Below, piece by piece: positions 39,749 to 47,470 of a DNA stretch of 47,470 nucleotides (the first letter of the stretch is position 1; every line of letters starts with the position of its first letter). Source of the stretch: DAHUYF01 sp035553515 (lineage in GTDB: Bacteria > Pseudomonadota > Alphaproteobacteria > ATCC43930 > CGMCC-115725); assembly GCA_035553515.1 (NCBI GenBank), contig DATNDG010000147.1, positions 1 through 47,470 on the forward strand, read 5' to 3'. Made by a program: the position numbers and the translations under genes. The notes below the pieces were generated by a model. The model was not told the origin of the DNA, did not search any database, and saw only the letters and a list, made by a program, of their open reading frames with translations.

Positions 39749-40768
39749 ATGGTGAAGCGTAGATCCGCGTTGCTGCTGCTGGCGGTGCTGCTGCTGTCGG
39801 CCTCGGTGTGCTCTTCCCAGGCGGCGGAGAAGCTCCGCATCGGCGTATTGAAGCTCGCTTCCTCGGGACCGGTGTTCATCGCTGCCGAGCGCGGCTATTT
39901 CGCCAGTGAGGGCATCGATGCCGAGCTGCGCTACTTCGACGCGGCACAGCCCGTTGCGGTCGCTACCGTGTCCGGCGACGTCGATATCGGCATCACCGGC
40001 CTCACTGCCGGCTTTTACAATCTCGCCGGCAAGGGCGCGCTGCGCATCATCGGCGCGCAAAGCCGCGAGGAGCCCGGCTATCACCTCATCGCCTATCTCG
40101 CCAGCAACCGCGCCTACGACGCCGGCCTCACTACGCTCGCTGCGTTTCCCGGGCACTCGGTGGCGATCAGCCAGGTGGGCTCGACTTTCCATTATTCGCT
40201 TGGGCTGCTCTCGGAGAAGCTGCACTTCCCGCTCGACCGCCTGCGGCTCGTCCCGCTGCAATCGATGAGCAACATGGCGGCAGCGCTCAAGGGTAACCAG
40301 GTCGATGCGGCTCTGCTGCCGGCCACCGTGGCGGTGCCGCTGGTGGCGCAGGGCGCGGCGCACAATCTAGGCTGGGTCGGTAACGAAACACCCTGGCAGC
40401 TCGGCGCGATCTTCGCGCGCGAAAGCACCATCGAGCAGCGGCGCTCCACGCTTGCGGCCTTTATCCGCGCGTATCGCCGCGGCGCGCATGATTTCTACCA
40501 GGCCTTTCTCACGAAGGGCCCCGACGGTCGGTTGAAGGAAGGCAAGGATGCCGGCGCGGTGCTGGCGATTCTCGCGAAATATACCGGCCAGCCCGTCGAT
40601 CGCATTCGCGCCGGCATTCCCTATATCGACCCCGACGCCAAGCTGCTGGTCGATGACATCTATCATCAGGTGGCGTGGTATCAGAGCCAGGGTCTGGTCG
40701 ATAAGTCGGTCGACGCCCGCAAGATCCTGGACCTGTCCTTCATCGGCCAATCGACCGCAGCGCATTAG
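39749..40768 (+). CDS. NMT1/SsuA-type ABC substrate-binding protein
   Basis: 339 residues with signal peptide (RRSALLLLAVLLLSASVCSS). The binding fold is seen in LRIGVLKLASSGPVFIAAER, GYFASEGIDAELRYFD, SGDVDIGITGLTAGFYNLAG and DAALLPATVAVPLVAQG. Members bind nitrate/sulfonate/taurine or thiamine-precursor-like ligands. No permease or ATPase is adjacent, so it is an orphan binding protein. Ligand unknown. The ATG at 39749 has GAGGGAGGCG upstream. Confidence 0.88.
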   Translation: MVKRRSALLLLAVLLLSASVCSSQAAEKLRIGVLKLASSGPVFIAAERGYFASEGIDAELRYFDAAQPVAVATVSGDVDIGITGLTAGFYNLAGKGALRIIGAQSREEPGYHLIAYLASNRAYDAGLTTLAAFPGHSVAISQVGSTFHYSLGLLSEKLHFPLDRLRLVPLQSMSNMAAALKGNQVDAALLPATVAVPLVAQGAAHNLGWVGNETPWQLGAIFARESTIEQRRSTLAAFIRAYRRGAHDFYQAFLTKGPDGRLKEGKDAGAVLAILAKYTGQPVDRIRAGIPYIDPDAKLLVDDIYHQVAWYQSQGLVDKSVDARKILDLSFIGQSTAAH

Positions 40769-40786
40769 CGCGCCGCTCGGGAAGAT

Positions 40787-41710
40787 CTAAGCGGCGGAGA
40801 CCTGCGAGCGAGGATCGTGCAGCGCCGCGGCCAGCAGACGCCGTGCGACGGCCTCGGGCGTGAGCTGGCGCAACCCGAAAGCAAAATGCGGCGTGACGCC
40901 GGCCGCCGGCAGTGCCAGCCGCCCGGCATCCGCCGCCGCCAGCACGCTGCCGAGGCGGCGCACCAGGTCGAGCCGGGTCGGCAGCAGCGTCTTGGCGCCG
41001 AGCGGCGCGAAGAACCGCGCCATCGACATCGCCTCCTCGGCGGCGAGATCGGCGGGAAGCACCAGAATGGGCTCGGCCGCGGCGGCGGCGATGAAGGTGG
41101 CGAGCGCGTCACGCGCGGCCTCGTCGCCCGGTGCGGCGCCGGCCATGTCGATGACCAGCTCCGTCGCCGGCGCGCTGGCGACCAGTTGCGCAAGCGCGGC
41201 GGCATCGCCGGCCACCGATACCGGCAGTCCGAGCACGCCGGCATATTCCTCGATCTGCGCGACGCCGCCGGCCCGGTCGGTATCGGTGCTGACCAGCAGC
41301 GCGCGGCCATCGCCCTTTTGCGCCGCGAGCTTGGCGGCGAGCGTCGTCTTGCCGGCGCCGGGCGGACCGATGAGCAGCAGCGTCCGCCGGCGCATCGTCT
41401 CCGCCAGATCGGCGAAATGGATCTGATCGGCGAGAGCCGCCGACAGCCGCTCCAGCAGCGAGCTGGTGAGCGGCAGCGAAGCCGCGGCTCGTGTCAGGCG
41501 CTTCACGAGAGTCGCTGGTACGCCGTGTGCGTCGAGCACCGCCGTCAGAAAGGCGAGGTCGTGCCCGGGCCAGGGCCGTGCCGGCATGCCGGGCTCACCG
41601 GCGCTGCGTGACGCCACAGCGAGAAGATTGAACTGGGGATCGCCGGCCTCACGGCTGCGCCGGGCGGCTCTCCTCGCGCGGCGTTGAGGCGCCTGCAATC
41701 GCCGGGTCAT
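40787..41710 (-). CDS. FlhF-like SRP-family GTPase
   Basis: 307 residues. Residues about 125-290 form an SRP-type NG domain: P-loop IGPPGAGKTTLAAKLAAQKG, the insertion-box motif STDTDRAGGVAQIEEYAGVL, a G3-like VIDMAGAAP (usually DTAG) and a G4-like TRLDLVRRLG (usually TKxD). The N-terminus is basic and then unconserved. Resembles FlhF, which places flagella, but is short and not near flagellar genes, and it has unusual G3 and G4 boxes. GGGGGAG precedes the ATG at 41710. Confidence 0.8.
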   Translation of the reverse strand: MTRRLQAPQRRARRAARRSREAGDPQFNLLAVASRSAGEPGMPARPWPGHDLAFLTAVLDAHGVPATLVKRLTRAAASLPLTSSLLERLSAALADQIHFADLAETMRRRTLLLIGPPGAGKTTLAAKLAAQKGDGRALLVSTDTDRAGGVAQIEEYAGVLGLPVSVAGDAAALAQLVASAPATELVIDMAGAAPGDEAARDALATFIAAAAAEPILVLPADLAAEEAMSMARFFAPLGAKTLLPTRLDLVRRLGSVLAAADAGRLALPAAGVTPHFAFGLRQLTPEAVARRLLAAALHDPRSQVSAA

Positions 41711-41751
41711 GCGTACTCCCCCTTTTGCGCGGCGAGTGTGGCGGGAAAGGC

Positions 41752-42873
41752 TTAAGATTTGGTGGCCGGCAGCAGGAGCGCCAGGCCACCGCCCACCGCC
41801 GCCACCGCGGCCATGGCGAGATAGGCGCGACCGCCGGCTGCGCCATAGAGTGCGCCGGCGGCCAGCATGAGCAGCCCCTGGCCGCTGCTGACCGCGGTCG
41901 CATAGACCGCCTGCGCCGTGGCCGCCTGGGCGCCGGACGAGCGGCGCGCCAGATGATGCATCGCGCCGAGATGGGTGGCGCCGAAAGTGAGGGCGTGCAG
42001 GAGCTGCAGAAGGGCCAGCAGCGGCAGCGAAGTAACAAAGCCGGTGAGGCCCCAGCGCAGCAAACCGCCGCCGCCGCCCAACGCCAGCAGCCCCGCCGGT
42101 CCCAGCCGGTCCAGCAGCGGGGCTCCCCAATAGAACAGCAGGATTTCGGCGACCACGCCTTCGGCCCAGAGCAGCGCGATGACGTCGTCGGCGATACCGA
42201 GCCGGCGCCAATAAAGCGTGCCGAAGCCGTAATAGACGGCGTGGCTGCCCTGGATCAGCGCCGCCGCGAGCAGGAACAGCAGAAAGGAAGGTTGGGCGAG
42301 GCCGCGCAGCGCACCGCGCCGCGCCGTCGCGCCCCCACGCTCTTGCGGCATGAGCGCGCTCGCCCCGAGCAGCAGCAGCGACATTCCGGCGAGCAGCGGC
42401 GCGACGCTCTCGATGCCGCGGCTTTGGATCAGCCTGCCGGCCGCGAGTGTCGCGGCAATGAAGCCGAGCGAACCCCATAATCTGACGCGTCCATAATCGG
42501 CGCGGCCGGCATAGCTGACGGCGAGCGCCACATGGTCGCCGAGCGGCAGCAGCGCCGAGAAGCAGGCGGCGGTGAGCGCGCCGAGCAGCAGCAGGCGGAG
42601 GAAGCCGTGCGCCCCGATCAGCAGGGCGAAGCCGCCCGCCGCGGCGAGACTCAGCAGCAGCATGATCCGCCGCGGCGCGCCGCTGCGATCGGCAGCGAGC
42701 CCGGCCAGCGGATTGCCGGCGAGCTTCAGCCATTGAGCGATCGCCAGCAGCAGCCCGATCTCGCCGGGCGAAAGCCCGCGCGCCGCAAGCCAGGCCGGCC
42801 AGAACGGCAATTGCACGCCGGAAAGCGAGAAGATCGCGGCATAGAAAACGGCAAGGCGCAGCGCAGCCGGCAT
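41752..42873 (-). CDS. MFS transporter (HcaT/nucleoside-permease-like)
   Basis: 373 residues, twelve membrane helices. N-terminal signature FSLSGVQLPFWPAWLAARGL, then ALLPLGDHVALAVS and DYGRVRLWGSLGFIAATLAA, the MFS_1-like pattern of the 3-phenylpropionate permease HcaT branch. The second half has LHALTFGATHLGAMHHLAR. Substrate unknown. Ends 41 bases before the FlhF-like gene on the same strand, so the two may be co-transcribed. Confidence 0.88.
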   Translation of the reverse strand: MPAALRLAVFYAAIFSLSGVQLPFWPAWLAARGLSPGEIGLLLAIAQWLKLAGNPLAGLAADRSGAPRRIMLLLSLAAAGGFALLIGAHGFLRLLLLGALTAACFSALLPLGDHVALAVSYAGRADYGRVRLWGSLGFIAATLAAGRLIQSRGIESVAPLLAGMSLLLLGASALMPQERGGATARRGALRGLAQPSFLLFLLAAALIQGSHAVYYGFGTLYWRRLGIADDVIALLWAEGVVAEILLFYWGAPLLDRLGPAGLLALGGGGGLLRWGLTGFVTSLPLLALLQLLHALTFGATHLGAMHHLARRSSGAQAATAQAVYATAVSSGQGLLMLAAGALYGAAGGRAYLAMAAVAAVGGGLALLLPATKS

Positions 42874-43005
42874 GGGATGCGCAGTCTGCGGCGCTGCTCC
42901 TGCCCGCGCAACCGGCGCGCCGGGAGATTGACACTATCGGCCGCCAATGCCAGAAGGCGGCCGCGCAGCCCGCATCAAGCGCGCTGGGGCGGGAGGTTTG
43001 GCTCG

Positions 43006-44118
43006 ATGCGGTTGCGGATTTCTCTGCTCGTCGCTCTTTGGGCGGTGATGCTGGTGACCATGCCGGCGCGCGCGAACCCGGCCGGCTGGTATGTGGGCGG
43101 CGCCGGCGGCTGGTCGACGATCGGCAATGTCGATTCCGGCGGCAGCCTCAATTTCAGCTCGACCGAGAACAACGGCTTCACGGCGCTCGGCTTTGCCGGC
43201 TACGATTTCGGCCGGCTGTTCAGCGCCGAAGCGGAGCTCGGCTATCACCATCACGACGTGAAGTCGCTGACCGTCAACAATGACGGCGGTCTCGGCACCC
43301 GATTGGGTGTCGGCTCGCTCACCGGCGTCAGCGCATCGCCGACCGGGAGCATCAATGCGCTCTCCTTCATGCTCAACGGCATCATGACGTTGCTGCCAAG
43401 CTGGCGCGTCTCGCCCTATATCGGCGCCGGCATCGGCGGCGCGCGGCTTACGCTCGACAAGCTCGGCGTCGCAGGCGTGACCTTGGCCGACGACACGACG
43501 ACGGAGCCCGCGGCGCAAGCCATCGCCGGCATCGAGACGCGCCTCGCCCCGCGCGTCTCGCTCGCTCTCGACTATCGCTACTTCGCGACCCTGGACCCGA
43601 CGTTCAAGGACAGCTCGGGCACGAACTTCCGCACGCGGTATCACGAGCAGAATCTGTTGCTGAAGGTGGTCTATCGCTTCGGCGCGTCTTCGCCGCCGCC
43701 GCCGGTGAGGCCGGCCGCCGGGCCGCCGCCGCCTTTGCCGCCGCCCGCGCCGGCCGTGCAGCCCGTAGCGCCACCGGTGGCTGCGGCGCCGCCGCTTTTC
43801 CTGGTGTTTTTCGATTTCGACAAGGCGACGCTCACGCCGGCCGGCGCCGAGGTCGTTCGCCAAGCGGCCGCGGCGTATAAGTCCGCCGGTGCCGCGCGTA
43901 TCGATGTCACCGGCTACACCGACCTCGCCGGTCCCGCACGCTACAATCTGGAACTCTCGAAGCGCCGCGCCGCCACGGTGAGCGGCTATCTGATGCGTCT
44001 CGGCGTGCCGCGCAGCGCCGTCGTCGAGCGCGGTCGCGGCGAGGAGAATCCGCGGGTGCCCACCGCGTCCGGCGTACGCGAGCCGGAGAACCGCCGGGTC
44101 GAGATCGTCTTCCCGTGA
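43006..44118 (+). CDS. OmpA family outer-membrane protein
   Basis: 370 residues. Signal peptide ending MPARA. An eight-stranded barrel follows (GWYVGGAGGWSTIG to HEQNLLLKVVYRFGA). Next is a Pro/Ala-rich linker (about residues 226-262), then an OmpA C-terminal peptidoglycan-binding domain (FLVFFDFDKATLTPAGAEVV, ELSKRRAATVSGYL, GRGEENPRVPT, ENRRVEIV). It links the outer membrane to the cell wall. The ATG at 43006 has GGGAGG upstream. A strong terminator follows. Confidence 0.93.
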   Translation: MRLRISLLVALWAVMLVTMPARANPAGWYVGGAGGWSTIGNVDSGGSLNFSSTENNGFTALGFAGYDFGRLFSAEAELGYHHHDVKSLTVNNDGGLGTRLGVGSLTGVSASPTGSINALSFMLNGIMTLLPSWRVSPYIGAGIGGARLTLDKLGVAGVTLADDTTTEPAAQAIAGIETRLAPRVSLALDYRYFATLDPTFKDSSGTNFRTRYHEQNLLLKVVYRFGASSPPPPVRPAAGPPPPLPPPAPAVQPVAPPVAAAPPLFLVFFDFDKATLTPAGAEVVRQAAAAYKSAGAARIDVTGYTDLAGPARYNLELSKRRAATVSGYLMRLGVPRSAVVERGRGEENPRVPTASGVREPENRRVEIVFP

Positions 44119-44163
44119 AGCGAGGTGGCGAGCCCGCCTTTCGGCGAGGCTCGCCACCGCTTT
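44119..44163 (+). terminator. Rho-independent terminator of the OmpA gene
   Basis: GGTGGCGAGCC (44124-44134) pairs with GGCTCGCCACC (44148-44158). The stem is extended by AAGCG/CGCTT and ends in TTT. It lies directly after the stop codon. Confidence 0.85.
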
Positions 44164-44174
44164 AGCCTAACCGG

Positions 44175-44441
44175 CTAATGGCCGGTGCCACCGCCTGCGC
44201 CCGGAGCCGCGCTACCACCCGGTGTTGACGCTCCGCCGGCGCCGCCCGGAGCCGGAGCGGCCGGGCGGCTCGTGTTGCCCGCGGGCGCCGTCGAGCTGCC
44301 GCTCGAGGGTGCGGTCGAGGACGAAGCCGAAGAGCTCGGCGTCGAGCTGCCCGAGGCGTTACTCTGCTTCGAACCCGAATTGTCGCAGCCAACGAGCGCG
44401 AGCGCGGAAAGCAGCGCCGCCGCCAGCCATTTCCTGTCCAT
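44175..44441 (-). CDS. Low-complexity lipoprotein (88 aa)
   Basis: AGGAGG precedes the ATG at 44441. Signal peptide RKWLAAALLSALALVGC with lipobox (LVGC). The mature part is Ser/Thr-rich, then Pro/Ala/Gly-rich (SSSTAPSSGSSTAPAG, GGSAAPGAGGGTGH). Probably a disordered surface or periplasmic lipoprotein. Function unknown. Confidence 0.7.
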   Translation of the reverse strand: MDRKWLAAALLSALALVGCDNSGSKQSNASGSSTPSSSASSSTAPSSGSSTAPAGNTSRPAAPAPGGAGGASTPGGSAAPGAGGGTGH

Positions 44442-44602
44442 CACCGTGTCCTCCTTCGGCCCTGGTCAATTTGCTCACTCAGCCGATAACAGGACGCCTT
44501 GATGGTTCATTCCTGCCAGGCTCCCCTGGCCCATTTTCGTCACAACCGCGCAGGTCACACGCTCTGCGGATTGCGGCCGGCTGCGTTCGCCCCAGCAGGG
44601 GT

Positions 44603-45529
44603 TCAGAGCGCTGCTCGTCGGTTGGCGACGAAGATGCCGAGCAGGATGAGCGCGCCGCCGACGAGATGGTAGGGGGCGATCTCCTCGCCGAGAAAGGCAT
44701 GGGCGAGACCGGCGGAGAACAGCGGCATCAGATAGGAGAACAGGCTGGCTCGGTTGGCGCCGATCGCCGTGACGCCGCGGTTCCAACCGAAGAAGGCGAT
44801 GACGGCTGGGAAAAGGCCGACATAGAGGTAGCCCAGCGCGGCGTCGCCGGTCTCGGGTAGCGGCCGGCCGAGCCATGATTCCGCGAGATGAAGGGGCAGA
44901 ACGGTGACGGCGCCGATCCCGAACAGCACCGCAAGCAGCGCCACCGGCGACAACTCGCGCGGCGCTCGACGCAGCAGCACGGTATAGACCGACCATGCCG
45001 CGACGCCGATCAGGATGGCGACATCGCCCTGATTGACGCTGAGCCGCAGCAACGCGCCGGGCTCACCGCGCAGCACGATGACGAAGACGCCGAGGAGCGA
45101 GACCAGCAAGCCCAACACCTGCAGCGGCGCTGCTCGCTCACGATGGATGATGAAGCCGGCGATGAGCGTCAGCATCGGGCCCGCCGAATTGATCAAACCG
45201 GCATTGAGCGCTGTGGTCCATTGCAGGCCGAGATATCCAAGGCTGTTGCAGGTCGTGAGGCCGAGCAGCGCGATGAGCAGCAGGAAACGCCAGTGGTGGA
45301 GGATGACCGCACGCTGGGCGAGGATCTCTCCGGCCGCAAAGGGCAGCACGGCGATGAAGGCGATCGTCCAGCGCATGAGGCTGAGGCCGAAGGGCGGCAC
45401 GGTTCCGGCCAGCGCCCGGCCGACCACACCGTTGCCGGACCAGGAAAGCATGGCGATCACCAGCAGGAGATAGGCGCTCGCCGTCCCCGCCCGCCGCCCG
45501 CCCTCTTCGCCTGCCGCCTGTTCCGCCAT
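44603..45529 (-). CDS. EamA/DMT family transporter
   Basis: 308 residues, ten membrane helices in two EamA halves. Half 1 has AMLSWSGNGVVGRALAG and SLMRWTIAFIAVLPFAAG; half 2 has AAWSVYTVLLRRAPRELSP and FLGEEIAPYHLVGGALILLG. Family members export amino acids or related metabolites. Substrate unknown. Confidence 0.9.
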   Translation of the reverse strand: MAEQAAGEEGGRRAGTASAYLLLVIAMLSWSGNGVVGRALAGTVPPFGLSLMRWTIAFIAVLPFAAGEILAQRAVILHHWRFLLLIALLGLTTCNSLGYLGLQWTTALNAGLINSAGPMLTLIAGFIIHRERAAPLQVLGLLVSLLGVFVIVLRGEPGALLRLSVNQGDVAILIGVAAWSVYTVLLRRAPRELSPVALLAVLFGIGAVTVLPLHLAESWLGRPLPETGDAALGYLYVGLFPAVIAFFGWNRGVTAIGANRASLFSYLMPLFSAGLAHAFLGEEIAPYHLVGGALILLGIFVANRRAAL

Positions 45530-45615
45530 CTGAACAGTCTCGCGCGCGCCGCGTGCCGGCGCCAGTGCCGTCGCAGCGCATGACCTTGGGAGAAATCCGA
45601 GCTAAGCGCGACCGC

Positions 45616-47412
45616 TCAGCCGTTCGGTGCCGTGGCTTCGCCCGTCACGAATTGCGTGCTGTAGAGCTCGGCGAAAAGGCCGCCGCGGCGCAGCAGCTCG
45701 GCGAAACCGCCCTGCTCGGCGATGACGCCGTCGCGCAGCACCAGGATGAGATCGGCACTGCGCACGGTCGAAAGCCGGTGCGCGATGATAAAGGTGGTGC
45801 GGCCGCGCGTCAGCCGGGCGATGCCCTCCATCACCATCGCTTCGGTCTCGACATCAAGTGCCGAGGTGGGCTCGTCGAGCACCAGGATCGGTGCATCGCG
45901 CAGGATGGCGCGGGCGATGGTGAGGCGCTGCTTCTCGCCCTCCGACAGCGAAGCGTTGTCGCCGAGCACGGTGGCGTAGCCCTGCGGCAGGGAGACGATG
46001 AGGTCGTGGATGCGGGCGAGCCGCGCCGCCTCCTCGATCTCAGCATCGCTCGCTTCGGGCCTGCCATAGGCGATGTTGTCGCGTACCGAGATCGGGAAGA
46101 CCAGCGGCGGCTGCAGCACCATCGCGATCTGCTGGCGGAGCGACTTGAGGCGATACTGGCGCAGATCGACGCCGTCGACGAGGACGTTGCCGCTGCTGGG
46201 GTCGAAGAAGCGCGGCACGAGGCCGAGCAGCGTCGACTTTCCGGCACCGGTGGCACCGACCACGGCCACCTTGGTGCCGGGCGCGACCGCGAGGCTCACG
46301 TCGCGCAGCACCGGCATCTCCGGCCGGTAACGGAAGCTCACCTGCCGCCATTCGACCGCGCCTTGGGCGCCGGCCGAGGGGAAATCGCGCATCCCGTCCT
46401 TCAGGTCCGCCTCGGTCTCGAGGATCTCGAAGCAGCGCTGCGCGCCGATGCGCGCGCCGGCGATAAGACCCCAGCTCTGGGTGATCTGGTTCACCGGCAC
46501 GTAGAGCTGCGCCAAGTAGGAAATGAAGACGACAAGCTGGCCCAGCGAGATTTCGCCGCCCAGCACGGAACGCGCGCCGACATAGACCACGAGCGCGGTG
46601 CCGAGCGCGACCAGCGTGTTGACGACGCCCGAATAAAACGTCTGCCAGCTATAGAGGCGGAGCGTCGCCTTGAGGCTGGCGCGGCTCGCTCCGATGAAGC
46701 GGCCATACTCCTCCTCCTCTTTGGTGAAGGCCTGCACCACCTTCACCGAACTCATCGCCCACTGCACCAGCGTATAGACCGTGCTCTCGCGCTCGCGCAC
46801 CTCGGTCGCGACGGCGGTGATCTTGCGATTGAAGATGGCGATGACCACGAAGAGCGCCGGGATGATCGTGAGCGACAGTGCGGTAAGCAGCGGGTCCATC
46901 GGCATCAGGACCGCCAGCATGCCGGCGAGCAGCACCAGCGCCGAGACGATCGGCAGCAGCCCGTTCATGATCATCGTCTGGACGGCAAAGCTGTCGGCGG
47001 TGACGCGGTACATCAGATCGCCGACCCGCTGGCGGCCGTGATAGCCGAGCGACAGGCGCTGCAAATGGGCGTAAAGGTCGCCGCGCAGATCGTTGACCAT
47101 CGCCTGGCCGACCCGGATCGTCGTGTAGTTGTGCCACAGGGTCAGCGCGCCGGCGCCGAGATGAACGGCGACGATGCCGAGGCACGCGACAAGCAGCAGC
47201 ACGCCCTTCGGCGCCGACAGCAAATCGCCGATCGGGCCGGCGGCAATTAGGCCAACAGTGGGCGGCGTCTTGCCGCCGAGTACATAGTCGATGACGATCT
47301 GCAGCGGCCACGGCTTCAAGAGCTCGAACGCGGCAATCAGAAAGACCTGCGCCAGCGCCAGCCCGACCCGCCAGCGATGCGATCTGAGATAGGGCAGAAA
47401 CTTGGCGATCAT
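45616..47412 (-). CDS. ABC exporter (fused permease and ATPase)
   Basis: 598 residues. An N-terminal six-helix ABC_membrane domain (residues about 15-300) is fused to an ATPase with Walker A VVGATGAGKSTLLGLVPRFF, Q-loop QQIAMVLQPPLVFP, a signature LSEGEKQRLTIARAI (LSGGQ is usual), Walker B ILVLDEPTSALD and the His switch FIIAHRLSTV. A homodimeric type IV exporter of the lipid/multidrug class. Substrate unknown. Complete within the window; the start is 58 bases from its end. Confidence 0.95.
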   Translation of the reverse strand: MIAKFLPYLRSHRWRVGLALAQVFLIAAFELLKPWPLQIVIDYVLGGKTPPTVGLIAAGPIGDLLSAPKGVLLLVACLGIVAVHLGAGALTLWHNYTTIRVGQAMVNDLRGDLYAHLQRLSLGYHGRQRVGDLMYRVTADSFAVQTMIMNGLLPIVSALVLLAGMLAVLMPMDPLLTALSLTIIPALFVVIAIFNRKITAVATEVRERESTVYTLVQWAMSSVKVVQAFTKEEEEYGRFIGASRASLKATLRLYSWQTFYSGVVNTLVALGTALVVYVGARSVLGGEISLGQLVVFISYLAQLYVPVNQITQSWGLIAGARIGAQRCFEILETEADLKDGMRDFPSAGAQGAVEWRQVSFRYRPEMPVLRDVSLAVAPGTKVAVVGATGAGKSTLLGLVPRFFDPSSGNVLVDGVDLRQYRLKSLRQQIAMVLQPPLVFPISVRDNIAYGRPEASDAEIEEAARLARIHDLIVSLPQGYATVLGDNASLSEGEKQRLTIARAILRDAPILVLDEPTSALDVETEAMVMEGIARLTRGRTTFIIAHRLSTVRSADLILVLRDGVIAEQGGFAELLRRGGLFAELYSTQFVTGEATAPNG

Positions 47413-47434
47413 TATCCAGCCCGCCTCATTCTGA

Positions 47435-47458
47435 CCCTCTCCCCGATCGGGGAGAGGG
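47435..47458. repeat. Palindromic repeat element at the window end
   Basis: Perfect 24-base palindrome, arms CCCTCTCCCCGA and TCGGGGAGAGGG, upstream of the ABC exporter gene. Same family as the other CCCTCTCC elements. Confidence 0.75.
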
Positions 47459-47470
47459 AGTTTCGCCCGA

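Overview
The window is GC-rich DNA from an alphaproteobacterium, probably Rhodospirillales or Hyphomicrobiales. This rests on a Coq7-type ubiquinone hydroxylase, a complete set of ethylmalonyl-CoA pathway marker genes (ecm, ccr, mcd), EcfG-type general-stress promoters (GGAAC-N16/17-NGTT), and CCCTCTCC...GGAGAGGG palindromic intergenic repeats. The species cannot be named from sequence alone.

Two regions differ sharply. Positions 1 to about 17.3 kb are accessory in character. They hold many 25-120 residue genes, mostly on the minus strand, with wide gaps and several broken reading frames. About ten genes belong to a loose family of short all-helical proteins (pattern YR..A..CR.LA...R..LL.MA..Y..LA). 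Embedded among them are a DyP peroxidase with an encapsulin-targeting tail and its encapsulin shell, an HVA1/DUF2945 protein, a molybdopterin oxidoreductase, an FlK-like thioesterase, a DUF2141 secreted protein, a PRC-barrel protein, an entericidin/peptidoglycan-binding lipoprotein and a glycine-zipper lipoprotein. At least two perfect EcfG promoters and two weaker ones suggest that much of this region is a stress-response module. It ends at a tRNA-Leu(CAA) gene whose 3' end faces it, as expected for a genomic island.

From 17.5 to 47.4 kb the gene density and integrity are those of a chromosome core. In order: a MaoC hydratase, DedA, DsbB and Coq7 cluster; ecm divergent from ccr-mcd (acetyl-CoA assimilation through ethylmalonyl-CoA and methylsuccinyl-CoA); a DUF4010 membrane protein and PPK2; a GDT1-type cation transporter; an iron-type alcohol dehydrogenase homologue; an MDR dehydrogenase; MsrA; a crotonase plus CaiB CoA-transferase pair; an AsmA protein; a c-di-GMP-I riboswitch placed directly before a LapG-like periplasmic cysteine protease; a second DedA protein; an orphan substrate-binding protein; a divergent FlhF-like GTPase; an MFS transporter; an OmpA-type porin; a small lipoprotein; an EamA exporter; and an ABC exporter.

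The strongest candidate for a little-described system is the riboswitch and protease unit at 36.8-37.6 kb. The closing stem of the aptamer contains the protease's Shine-Dalgarno sequence. High c-di-GMP would then be expected to block synthesis of a protease whose known relatives release biofilm adhesins. Second in interest are the stress-promoter island of small helical proteins and, within it, a two-unit member interrupted by a single in-frame amber codon.
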